Positions 46,793-55,706 of a stretch of 64,000 nucleotides of DNA are shown here, in pieces. The DNA is from PLOWO2-12-38-17 sp963709355. GTDB lineage: Bacteria > Planctomycetota > Brocadiia > Brocadiales > Brocadiaceae. How positions within the stretch are numbered: the first letter of the stretch is position 1; the number at the start of each line of letters is the position of its first letter. Location: NCBI GenBank assembly GCA_963709355.1, contig CAVPVY010000005.1:992001-1056000 (forward strand), in the 5' to 3' direction. The notes beneath the pieces are model-generated. The model was not told the origin of the DNA. It did no database searches and was given only the letters and a program-made list of their open reading frames with translations. The position numbers were made by a program, and so were the translations under genes.

Positions 46793-48043
46793 ATGCCTGT
46801 TGATGTAATTATGCCTCAGATGGGTGAAAGTGTGTCAGAAGGTACCATTCTAAAATGGCTCATTAAAGAAGGCGACCGTGTTGAAAAAGAACAACCAATA
46901 GTTGAAATTAGTACGGATAAGATTGATACAGAGGTACCATCCCCAGTTAATGGCGAAATAAAGAAGATTCTTTATCCTGAAGGAAAGACACTGCCTGTAC
47001 GGACTATAATTGCTCAAATTGAGGCGGTTGAAGAAGATAAAGAAGTACGTGTATCTGGCAAAGAAATTGAGGTTACTAAGAAAACCGAGGAGGTTATGCC
47101 TCAGATTGTTATTGAAAAAATAGACGAGGCAGAAAAAAGATATTCTCCTTTGGTAAGAAAACTTGCGGAAGAATATAACATTAAACTTGAACGGGTAAAA
47201 GGGACAGGAGAAGGTGGTAGGATTACAAAAAAAGATATCATGGATTATATTGCATCAAAATCCGGCATTACAGAGATTAAAACTCGGCAGGTTGAATCAA
47301 GAGTGATAGAAAGGGAAGTTCTTATACCAACGAACAAGAAAAGAAAAATTACAGCCGAAAGAATGGTGCAAAGTAAAAAGGCGGCCCCGCACGTCACCAC
47401 GGTGTTTGAGGTTGATATGACAAATGTTGCCCAGTATAGAGAAGTCAATAACGATAACTTAATTAAGGAAGGTATTCACCTAACGTATCTCCCGTTTATT
47501 ACTATAGCAACAGTTAATGCACTTAAGGAATTTCCAATTTTAAATTCTTCATGGACGGATGATGGTATTATTCAAAAAAATTATATTAATATTGGAATTG
47601 CGGTATCGCTTGAAGATGGACTAATTGTGCCCGTAATAAAAGATGCAGATAAAAAGGATATATTACAATTGGCTCGAGAAATTAAAGACGTAGCCCAGCG
47701 TTCACGTTCAAAGAAATTAAAACCAGAAGACATACAGGGTGGAACATTTACAATAACTAACTACGGTCTCAATGGTAGTCTATTTGGAACGCCAATTATA
47801 ATACTGCCACAGGTGGCTATATTGGGTGTAGGGGCTGTTGTCAAAAGGCCTGTTATTATAAATGATGCGATAGCAAGTCGTTTAATGGTATATCTTAGCC
47901 TTTCATTTGACCATCGAGTTATGGATGGTACTAATGCAGATAAGTTCCTTCGTAAGATAAAAGATATTTTGGAATCATGGGAGACCTCAGTTTATGAGCC
48001 GAAAAAGTCTTCTCCTCCAACTGGATACGGTGGAGTATGGTAG
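46793..48043 (+). CDS. pdhC: Dihydrolipoamide acyltransferase (E2)
   Basis: 416 residues from ATG 46793, preceded by GGAGG about 9 bases upstream; the longer frame from 46745 is a poor leader. One N-terminal lipoyl domain (MPVDVIMPQMGESVSEGT; lipoyl Lys in ISTDKIDTEV), a hinge, a peripheral subunit-binding domain (SPLVRKLAEEYNIKLERVKG) and the catalytic domain with TITNYGLNGSLFGTPII and the active-site DHRVMDG. The core carries the acyl group to CoA. The E3 gene is not in the window. lipB overlaps its end by 50 bases, so cofactor supply is coupled. Confidence 0.92.
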   Translation: MPVDVIMPQMGESVSEGTILKWLIKEGDRVEKEQPIVEISTDKIDTEVPSPVNGEIKKILYPEGKTLPVRTIIAQIEAVEEDKEVRVSGKEIEVTKKTEEVMPQIVIEKIDEAEKRYSPLVRKLAEEYNIKLERVKGTGEGGRITKKDIMDYIASKSGITEIKTRQVESRVIEREVLIPTNKKRKITAERMVQSKKAAPHVTTVFEVDMTNVAQYREVNNDNLIKEGIHLTYLPFITIATVNALKEFPILNSSWTDDGIIQKNYINIGIAVSLEDGLIVPVIKDADKKDILQLAREIKDVAQRSRSKKLKPEDIQGGTFTITNYGLNGSLFGTPIIILPQVAILGVGAVVKRPVIINDAIASRLMVYLSLSFDHRVMDGTNADKFLRKIKDILESWETSVYEPKKSSPPTGYGGVW

Positions 48044-48713
48044 AGCATGGGAATTGCAAAAAACCTTCCTCGAATCAAGAATAAACAATAATATTGAAGA
48101 TTGTTTGATTTTATTACAACACCCTCCTACTTTTACGTACGGCCGTCGTTACAGGGAATCTAATTTAACATCTAATGAACTGTATTATGAAAATAAGGGT
48201 TTTGCTGTTTATAAAACGGATCGTGGTGGGTTGGCTACCTATCACGGCCCGGGTCAAATAATTGGTTATCCAATTTTGAAAATGAGTACCTATACAAAAG
48301 ATTATTATCAATATTTGCGTATGCTAGAAGAAGTAATGATAAGGACACTTTCAGATTATAGTATATGGGCAATATGCAGGAATGGATATACAGGCGTATG
48401 GGTAAACAAATCTAAAATTGGATTTATTGGTGTTAAAATTGCAATGGGTTACACCATGCATGGATTCTCATTGAACGTAAATAATGATTTAAAGCCATTC
48501 AACCATATAATTCCTTGTGGTATTCAAGGAGTGATGATTACGTCTATTAGTGAGTTATTAAATACTGACGTAAATATTAAAGAGGTTTTTGATAGTATTG
48601 TTTATCATTATAGTGATATTTTTAGAGTACAAATTACGTCAATTAAATTGAGTCCAATAGTTCAAAAGGCTTGTTCTGTTATGGAAGAGTGTGATAATTT
48701 AGTGAGTCAGTAA
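47994..48713 (+). CDS. lipB: Octanoyltransferase
   Basis: 239 residues. LipB fold: GRAWELQKTFLESRI, LLQHPPTFTYGRR, TDRGGLATYHGPGQIIGYPIL with the conserved H-G-P-G-Q, GVWVNKSKIGFIGVKI (Lys) and HGFSLNVNNDLKPFNHIIPCG with the catalytic Cys. Transfers octanoate from acyl carrier protein to the lipoyl domain of E2, whose gene it overlaps by 50 bases. The second enzyme, LipA, is encoded about 1 kb downstream. Confidence 0.95.
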   Translation: MSRKSLLLQLDTVEYGRAWELQKTFLESRINNNIEDCLILLQHPPTFTYGRRYRESNLTSNELYYENKGFAVYKTDRGGLATYHGPGQIIGYPILKMSTYTKDYYQYLRMLEEVMIRTLSDYSIWAICRNGYTGVWVNKSKIGFIGVKIAMGYTMHGFSLNVNNDLKPFNHIIPCGIQGVMITSISELLNTDVNIKEVFDSIVYHYSDIFRVQITSIKLSPIVQKACSVMEECDNLVSQ

Positions 48714-48857
48714 AATTGTTGTGAAATTATCCAACGTTAAGATTAGTCGTCCATCACACAAACAAAAGGCTTTTTTTCATGTGAGGCAAACGATACATTT
48801 ATCAAAATGAAAATAATTATTTCTAGGATATAGATATAAGCTATAGAAACAAATGTT

Positions 48858-49699
48858 ATGACTCAAAAAAAGAAGACGAGAATATAAAAAATGAGCACAA
48901 AAAGATACCTGAAGATTGGATAAAAGAAGGTATCTTCGGTAGTATTAAGGACAGGGAGATAGATCATATTGATTATGACAGAAGGATGGGAGGGCAAAGG
49001 GGTCCTGAAAAAATAACCTTTAAAGATAGTAGTGCAGTGATATTTAAATGCGATATACGTCATTACTGGATGGCAGAAAATCCTGATACGCCAATACGCG
49101 AGGCTATTGCTTATCAAATTGACAAAATAGTAGGACTTGGGCTGGTTCCAAAGACAATGGTTATAGACGATACGATTAATGGTATTCGGTACGACGGTTC
49201 AGTTCAGGAATGGCTCAAAGATGCCAAAGACGGGTTTCACATAGATAAATTTACAGACCAGGAGAAGAAGGATTTTGAACGGCTGAGGATTTTTGATTTT
49301 GTGATAGGTAATAGCGATAGACACTTGGAGAATGTATTGTTTACAAATGACGGCAAGATGCACGCCGTAGACCATAACGCTTGTCTTGTAATATCCAAAG
49401 ACGAAGATATCCTGTCTTTCCCCGATTCGATAATAAATTTCTTTAGTAAGAATGTCGTTCAGGATATGCCGTATATCGTAGGTATAATAGAAAAGTTTTA
49501 CAACAATAAGGACAGGATATTGGGTATGATGGATAAATATATACATGATAATACAGAACTCGCAAAAGTTATGGTAGAATCAAGGATTAATTACTTATAC
49601 AACATGTTAAAAAAAGACAGGCCTTTTCCTAGAAAATATATTGAATGGCGAAAGGGATTGGAAGAAGAGGTACAAAACATATTGAGGAGAAAGAAATAG
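48858..49699 (+). CDS. PI3/4-kinase-like (HipA-related fold) protein, apparent frameshift near start
   Basis: From ATG 48986 it reads 237 residues: RGPEKITFKDSSAVIFKCD with the nucleotide-binding Lys, REAIAYQIDKIVGLGLVPKT, then the catalytic core FDFVIGNSDRHLENVLF (D-x(3)-GN-x-DRH-x(2)-N) and HAVDHNACL, the motifs of PI3/4-kinase-like proteins. The frame stays open for 53 codons upstream with no start codon, and that stretch continues the domain (IPEDWIKEGIFGSIKD). Adding one A to the seven-A run at 48865-48871 joins it to ATG 48858, for 280 residues. It sits between lipB and lipA, 10 bases before lipA. The substrate is unknown and may be protein or lipid. Confidence 0.7.
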
Positions 49700-49708
49700 C
49701 TAGAAATT

Positions 49709-50560
49709 ATGCGTCCAGACTGGTTGAAAATAAAATTACCTTCGGGTGAGAATTTTCATAATATAAAGACTATTCTGAGGTCAAACAGATTACATACAGT
49801 ATGTGAGGAGGCTTTATGTCCAAATATTGGCGTATGTTTTGAACAACGAACAGCAACGTTTCTTATCCTTGGCGATGTTTGTACCAGACAGTGTGGGTTT
49901 TGTGGTGTAAAAAAGGGTAATCCATCTATGGTAGATTTTGAAGAGTCGTACAGAATTGCTGAGGCCGTTGAAAGGATAAAATTAAAATATATTGTAATTA
50001 CCTCGGTAACGAGAGATGATTTACAGGATGGCGGTGCATTTATTTATTCGAAGACAATTCAGAATATTAAAGAACGTATTAATGAATGTAAGATAGAGGT
50101 TTTAATTCCAGACTTTAGCGGTAATATTGAGTCGCTAAAAATTGTACTTGATACCTCACCTGATGTTTTAAATCATAATATTGAAACAGTACAACGTCTT
50201 TATTCAATAGTTAGACCTGTTGCCAAATATAGGCGTTCTATAGAATTGTTGAGAAGGGCAAAGAATATAAATCCGTTGTTAACTACAAAATCAGGATTAA
50301 TGCTGGGACTGGGTGAAGAATTTGACGAGATAATAGAAGTCCTGTTGGCTTTAAGAGGTGTAAATTGTGATATAGTTACATTAGGGCAATATTTGAGGCC
50401 ATCAAAAAATGCGTTACCTGTACAAAAGTATTATACACCTGAAGAGTTTGAGATGCTAAGGAACGAAGGAATAAAAATGGGGTTTAAACATGTAGAATCT
50501 GGTCCCCTTGTGCGTAGTTCGTACCATGCGAAGGTACAGTCTGGCTGTCTTTCTAAATGA
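49709..50560 (+). CDS. lipA: Lipoyl synthase
   Basis: 283 residues, radical SAM enzyme. N-terminal auxiliary-cluster cysteines in CEEALCPNIGVCFEQRTATF (CxxxxCxxxxxC), then CTRQCGFCGVKKG (CxxxCxxC), with TSVTRDDLQDGGA and SGLMLGLGE; the C-terminal SSYHA supplies the usual Ser. Inserts two sulfurs into octanoyl-E2 to make lipoyl. Same strand as lipB, behind the PI3/4K-like gene, completing the cofactor set for the E2 encoded upstream. Confidence 0.96.
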   Translation: MRPDWLKIKLPSGENFHNIKTILRSNRLHTVCEEALCPNIGVCFEQRTATFLILGDVCTRQCGFCGVKKGNPSMVDFEESYRIAEAVERIKLKYIVITSVTRDDLQDGGAFIYSKTIQNIKERINECKIEVLIPDFSGNIESLKIVLDTSPDVLNHNIETVQRLYSIVRPVAKYRRSIELLRRAKNINPLLTTKSGLMLGLGEEFDEIIEVLLALRGVNCDIVTLGQYLRPSKNALPVQKYYTPEEFEMLRNEGIKMGFKHVESGPLVRSSYHAKVQSGCLSK

Positions 50561-50615
50561 ATTTCAAGAAGCACGTTGAATAATATTTGTATTAATTCTA
50601 GAGAATTATCAGGAT

Positions 50616-51290
50616 TTAAATTAACAGATGTTTAGGGATGCTGATATCTGTTACCAAAACAACGCCTGTATAATGTGGTCCGTCTTCCGAGTAAAAACCC
50701 TTCTTAGGTGCTGAAAATGTTACGGTTTTTGTGGCTTTAATGGCGGTTCCCAATGTTTTCCCAGTGTTACAATCGAGTCCGGAAGGTATATCAACTGATA
50801 CGACGGTTTTGTTAAGGTTGTTGACACCTTGAATAAGTGTTTCAAACGGTTCTCGTACCTCTCCAGCGAGCCCCGTTCCGAATAAGGCATCAACCAACAG
50901 ATTATAATTATTTAATTCCTTTAAAATACTGTTTACATCATTTATGTTTAGTATTTCTTTGATAGGTATATTCATGTTAAGGAGTATTTGTAAGTTGGTG
51001 CCAGCGTCTCCGTCCTTTAAGATATCAGAAATATTTGCAACGAGAAATACATCCACTGTAACGCCGTGATTATGAAGATGTCGCGCTACGACAAACCCAT
51101 CGCCGCCATTATTCCCTTTTCCGCACAAAACGGCCACTTTTACTTCCTCAGGCTTGTTTATCATCTTAATAACTTCTTCAGCCACATTCCTTCCTGCATT
51201 TTCCATAAGGATAATCCCAGGGATTTTGTATTCTTCAATAGCCTTTCTGTCCAATTCCCGCATTTCTTCACGTGTTAGAGACTTTTCCAT
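50616..51290 (-). CDS. nnrE: NAD(P)H-hydrate epimerase (YjeF N-domain)
   Basis: 224 residues, only the epimerase domain: SLTREEMRELDRKAIEEY, GIILMENAGRNVAEE, VAVLCGKGNNGGDGFVVARHL, DALFGTGLAGEVREP and VSVDIPSGLDCNTG. The ADP-dependent dehydratase domain found in the two-domain NnrED is absent. Repairs damaged nicotinamide nucleotides. The HEPN-motif gene ends 12 bases before its start on the same strand. Confidence 0.93.
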   Translation of the reverse strand: MEKSLTREEMRELDRKAIEEYKIPGIILMENAGRNVAEEVIKMINKPEEVKVAVLCGKGNNGGDGFVVARHLHNHGVTVDVFLVANISDILKDGDAGTNLQILLNMNIPIKEILNINDVNSILKELNNYNLLVDALFGTGLAGEVREPFETLIQGVNNLNKTVVSVDIPSGLDCNTGKTLGTAIKATKTVTFSAPKKGFYSEDGPHYTGVVLVTDISIPKHLLI

Positions 51291-51302
51291 ATTAAGAAAT
51301 CC

Positions 51303-52928
51303 CTAAAATTTATCATTCGATGTTTTCTTTACAAAAAGGCTTATTAAGGTAAAAACTAAATCCTTATACACTTCTATAAACATAGAACCAAGCATATATG
51401 GTTCAAATTTAATTTTATGCGAAAAGTAATTTCTGGTTAGATGGGCGCTGACCAGGTGATAACCACAAATACCGTGAATGCCTTTTTTCTTATGCTCCGA
51501 TATCTTATCAAATTTTTGCTTATATTCTGACAGGGTTTTTGCATCAATAATTCCTTTACCAATTGAGTCTTTCAAGTTGGTATATTCTTTCTTAAATGCA
51601 TATTCAAGGATACTTCCGAGTTTATTTTGACCATACCATTCTTGACTTATGGATTCTATAGAAACAGCAACAGACCTCAGGTGTGCCCATATAGAACTTT
51701 CCCAATGAGGACTATGATTAAACCAGAGTTTTTCTACTTCATGAAGATGAGATAAAAGTAAATGATGGCCACTTTCAATAATGTTATCAATAAGTACATC
51801 TATTATCTTTTCTTCTATTTTTAAGTTATCAGGTAGAGTTTCATTGAACTGTTTGATTTTAGACTCGAAAGACCATCTTGCCCTTTCTTTAGCCTCCTTA
51901 AGTTCATCTGGGTAAATACGCTCTAACTCACCAGGATAAATCATAATGCCTTTATCACGACATTGACATCTTAACCCTTTGAATCGGCCATCGTAATCAT
52001 TTTTGATTTCTTCAAATGACTTTTTAGTAGCATCCATCAACATATTTATTGTGCTTGTTATGAAGCGTTTGAGTTCGTCAACGAATTTTAGTTTCTCTCT
52101 TTCATTGTATTCTGTAAATAACTCTACTAGTTTTCTGATAAACTTTATCCATTCAGAGTAGGAGTGCTTTTCATACTCATTTTTTGCCTGTTCCGCGATC
52201 CTCCCTCTAAGTTGTTTGTATAATTCTCCTTCAATTACAGAACACTTTAAATCAAAAGTTATATCTAGTCTGATTAGTGATTCCATCATTACAAAGTTAG
52301 AAATAGTCTGAAAATATAAGTAAAAACTAGCGAGTTTTAATGGGTGAAGCTCTTGTTTAAAGATACCCCAGCCTTTCTTTTGTTTAGTTGCATAATTTTC
52401 TTCTATAGTGTGCATAAGATTTAATTCGTCTAAAATAAAAATCTGCCACGGTGTATAATAATGTTCAGCAGTATCCTCTTTTACGGAATGTCCGTCTATT
52501 GTTCCTGCAACAATTTTATATTTTTCCCATGGTTTAAAGTTTTCCTTGTCAGGTTTTTGGAGAAATGGATTTTTATTTTGGTACGCATAATCAAGGGGAT
52601 GGCCATGCTTAAGTGCAAAGTCGAACTGTGGTAACGGCTTGAAGCTATATGAATGTAAAGCAGTTCTCAGTTGTTCTATTTCTTGCCATTTGTCATCATC
52701 GAAAGAAGCAGCTAGTGTAGTATTATTAATTTTATAGTTATATTCAAATAAGGTACGTGTGTATTCTTCGGGAAACACAAGGCGATAAAAAGGAATTAGT
52801 AATCCAACTTTTTCATAAACTTCTAGCGTGCTCAAAGATGCATCGACATTATTAGCTTTGCAATACTCAATAAATTCAACAGCTTCCAGATATTTCTTAA
52901 TTGAATTATGTTTTTCTTTTCCACTCAT
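51303..52928 (-). CDS. Large uncharacterised protein with C-terminal HEPN-type RNxxxH motif
   Basis: 541 residues, no membrane segment. The first 60 residues have a phrase like a MerR-type winged region (STLEVYEKVGLLIPFYR), the middle is alpha-helical and Trp/Tyr-rich, and the last 110 residues form a helical block ending SAHLTRNYFSHKIKFEP, in which RNYFSH (residues 499-504) matches the RNxxxH catalytic motif of HEPN ribonucleases. It starts 23 bases after the stop of the type IIG enzyme, so they are one transcript, and ends 12 bases before nnrE. The HEPN motif near a restriction enzyme suggests an abortive-infection or toxin-like effector. I do not recognise a named family for the whole protein. 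Confidence 0.5.
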   Translation of the reverse strand: MSGKEKHNSIKKYLEAVEFIEYCKANNVDASLSTLEVYEKVGLLIPFYRLVFPEEYTRTLFEYNYKINNTTLAASFDDDKWQEIEQLRTALHSYSFKPLPQFDFALKHGHPLDYAYQNKNPFLQKPDKENFKPWEKYKIVAGTIDGHSVKEDTAEHYYTPWQIFILDELNLMHTIEENYATKQKKGWGIFKQELHPLKLASFYLYFQTISNFVMMESLIRLDITFDLKCSVIEGELYKQLRGRIAEQAKNEYEKHSYSEWIKFIRKLVELFTEYNEREKLKFVDELKRFITSTINMLMDATKKSFEEIKNDYDGRFKGLRCQCRDKGIMIYPGELERIYPDELKEAKERARWSFESKIKQFNETLPDNLKIEEKIIDVLIDNIIESGHHLLLSHLHEVEKLWFNHSPHWESSIWAHLRSVAVSIESISQEWYGQNKLGSILEYAFKKEYTNLKDSIGKGIIDAKTLSEYKQKFDKISEHKKKGIHGICGYHLVSAHLTRNYFSHKIKFEPYMLGSMFIEVYKDLVFTLISLFVKKTSNDKF

Positions 52929-52951
52929 CAGATGTTCAGTTAACTTTCAAT

Positions 52952-55705
52952 TTATTTGTTCTCTATAATAGCTATTTCCTTTTCTGTCAGTCTATACAAC
53001 TCATACACCTTCTCATCGATCAGTCTATCTGTTTGTTCTATTTCCTTTTTTAAGGAGTGCCATTTATCCGTATTTTCAGGGGTTTTTGTGAGTTCTTTAT
53101 TGAGGTTGAGCATCTTGTCAGCAAGTGGTTCTAAAAAGTCAGTATTATTGGCAATTGGAAGCTCTTTCATGAATTGGGTAAAATATCTAACCCCTTTATC
53201 GCCCAGACCAGAAGCAATTTGTTTGTAATACCATGACATTAATTTTGAATTCAAAATGGCAAGCCATGATTTTTTTATGTTACCGACAATCATATAGACG
53301 GTATTGTTGAAGAAGTATCCTTCATCATCCCAATAGAAACCTCCATTCTCTGAGATGTCAGGATAAATAATTTTAGGTTTCTCAAATTTGTCATAGTAAA
53401 CACATGGGCGTAATTCATACCACTTTATTTTTCCGTGTTTAGGTTCCCATCGTTGCGCGAGTTGATTCTTGAACTGCAAAATATGTTCATAAACAGGCTT
53501 GCAATGCTCAATTTTTAAACCAGGTGTTATTTTTAGTAAATACAGATTATTAAAGGTGGTTTTCCATTTTTCAATATCTCTACCTCTTAAAAGAGGTCTA
53601 ATAAATTCTTTACTCCTTTCGTCTTTACAAATGAATTTATTCTTTTTTTCTTCGTTAATCATAAAGGCATCATTTAGTCCTGTTACTATACCACGTAAAA
53701 CACTTACATCTTTCCAGTCTTTTATCTTTATTCCTGCCCTTTCTATTTTGCTCTTTAAATCGAATAGGTTGCTACTAACGAAATTCCAGCCTTTATCTGT
53801 AAGATTTGACTGCAGTATATGTTCTTTGTCATTGTATATAATTTTGTGGCTCTTTTTAGGTCTTTCACTCTTGAGTATGATAACACATGGATCTACTGTC
53901 GCATCTTCAAAGACCTTAACGTCAAACTTATCAATAAAATGTGTGATTGTGAAATTGTCCTGTAAAAATCTTCTTAAATTTTTGCCATATCCAGCACGAA
54001 CAAATTTATTGGAAACAATAAAACCAAAATACCCGCCTTTCTTTAATATCTGCATCGCTCTCTCAAAGAAATAGACATAGAGGTCTGCCGTTCCACAAGC
54101 AACATTGGTAAAAAGTTTAGCAAATATCTCTTTATATTCTTTGATTTCTTCTTGCCTTACATACGGTGGGTTTCCGATGACTACATCAAACCCGCCATTT
54201 TTCATGACATCAGGGAATGCTTTATCCCAGTTGAGGCATCGTTTTTCATCCGGATTATCAAAATATTTTATAAGCTCCAGCGGTGCACCACTTATCAGGG
54301 AATTACCGCATGTAATATTTTCTGTAAGGTTCGGAAGGATTGCCCTCCGTTTTAAGGTGCGCAACAAAAGGTTTAACTGGCATATCTCAACTGCCTGCGG
54401 GTCTAAATCAACGCCGTAGATGTTTCTGCTTAAAATTTCTACTTTTCTGAAAAAGTCAAACTCCATCTGTACCACTTTGGTCTTTTGTTTCCTTTGCGTT
54501 TCCAAATAACTGTCCATTACATCCAATGCTTCAACAAGGAAAGAGCCGCTACCGCATGCAGGGTCTAATATCCTTATATTCATTGCCTTATTCAGCGGCG
54601 TTTCCTCTAACATCCTGCCAAGTGTGTTTTTGACAATATATTTCACAATAAAAGTAGGGGTGTAGTAAATCCCATGCTCTTTCCTTTTCTTGTGCTCCTT
54701 TTTAACCGATGCCCTTTTCTTTGCCTGCCTTAATATATGACCAAGATACTGTTCATAAATGCCTCCAAGGACATCGCTGGATATAGCCGAAAAATCATAG
54801 CGGTAACCATCCTTCGTTTCATAAAGGCCATTGATGACCATTTCAAGAGGTTCGTTATCTATATGCCAATTCTCCGATGCATGGGGTGTGAAGAGTTTTG
54901 AGTTGTAGCCTTCATCAAAGTTGCAAAATATCTGTGCAAGAATTTTTGCAAGTGACCTACCCTCCGAACATGTGCGTAAGGCAGAAAGAAGGATATTTGG
55001 CTCGATGCCTCTGTCTTCTGTAACCCTTATGAACACCAGGCGGTCAATGATCCTCTGGACGCCCTCGTCAAGTTCTTCGTGTTCGAGTTTGTTTTGGGAA
55101 TGAACGTATTTTGTCAGGAGGTTGCGCCATTCCGTCAAGTCCTGGAAAAGCATATCACCAACTGGCGTTCTCTTTACCTTCTTACCCCATTTCTCTGCTT
55201 CTTTGTCTAGGAGACCCTGTTTGAACGACTCTTTGGAGAGGAGACAGAGTAGGTCGAATTGTGATAGATACTCGTTAACAGGGATTTCGAAGAAGAGACT
55301 TTCCTTCAGGTTTTTTGTGGATACGTCTGCGTTAAAGACCTTGATTGCCTCGAAATCAGTCAGAACCGCCCAGGTACAGCCTTTGTTCCACGAATAGTTT
55401 ATTGCTTGTTCTGCCCATTTGCCAACATCTAGATCAACTTTTAACGCCTTTGCCTCAAGGAAGAATTTTGGAATGCCGTCAATCCTGAATGCCCAGTCAA
55501 CCCGCCCTTTTGAGATGCGTTCTTCCGGTGTTACCTCATCGGCATGGATGTTATGGATGTCCCAGCCGAGGAATTGAAACATGGGAAGGATGAATTCATT
55601 GACAGTCTGTGCCTCATTAAATTCTTTTAGCTTGCCAGTATCAGCAAGCCGCTGGTATTTTGCAACGAGGCTTGAGATGTCTTGTTTGGATTGGGTCTTA
55701 TCCAA
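52952..55705 (-). CDS. Type IIG restriction-modification enzyme (Eco57I-like)
   Basis: 917 residues. N-terminal PD-(D/E)xK nuclease (Asp70, Glu84-x-Lys86 in GRVDWAFRIDG and FFLEAKA), helical linker (about 180-340), N6-adenine methyltransferase with motif I DPACGSGSF (381-389) and motif IV NPPY (512-515), and a C-terminal target-recognition region (about 640-890, KIIYPDISENGGFYWDDEG-type segments). One chain both cuts and methylates. Starts with TTG, one base after the pyk stop, since the frame has no ATG nearby. The recognition site cannot be read. Together with the HEPN gene it forms the defence segment between pyk and nnrE. Confidence 0.88.
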   Translation of the reverse strand: MDKTQSKQDISSLVAKYQRLADTGKLKEFNEAQTVNEFILPMFQFLGWDIHNIHADEVTPEERISKGRVDWAFRIDGIPKFFLEAKALKVDLDVGKWAEQAINYSWNKGCTWAVLTDFEAIKVFNADVSTKNLKESLFFEIPVNEYLSQFDLLCLLSKESFKQGLLDKEAEKWGKKVKRTPVGDMLFQDLTEWRNLLTKYVHSQNKLEHEELDEGVQRIIDRLVFIRVTEDRGIEPNILLSALRTCSEGRSLAKILAQIFCNFDEGYNSKLFTPHASENWHIDNEPLEMVINGLYETKDGYRYDFSAISSDVLGGIYEQYLGHILRQAKKRASVKKEHKKRKEHGIYYTPTFIVKYIVKNTLGRMLEETPLNKAMNIRILDPACGSGSFLVEALDVMDSYLETQRKQKTKVVQMEFDFFRKVEILSRNIYGVDLDPQAVEICQLNLLLRTLKRRAILPNLTENITCGNSLISGAPLELIKYFDNPDEKRCLNWDKAFPDVMKNGGFDVVIGNPPYVRQEEIKEYKEIFAKLFTNVACGTADLYVYFFERAMQILKKGGYFGFIVSNKFVRAGYGKNLRRFLQDNFTITHFIDKFDVKVFEDATVDPCVIILKSERPKKSHKIIYNDKEHILQSNLTDKGWNFVSSNLFDLKSKIERAGIKIKDWKDVSVLRGIVTGLNDAFMINEEKKNKFICKDERSKEFIRPLLRGRDIEKWKTTFNNLYLLKITPGLKIEHCKPVYEHILQFKNQLAQRWEPKHGKIKWYELRPCVYYDKFEKPKIIYPDISENGGFYWDDEGYFFNNTVYMIVGNIKKSWLAILNSKLMSWYYKQIASGLGDKGVRYFTQFMKELPIANNTDFLEPLADKMLNLNKELTKTPENTDKWHSLKKEIEQTDRLIDEKVYELYRLTEKEIAIIENK

Positions 55706-55706
55706 G

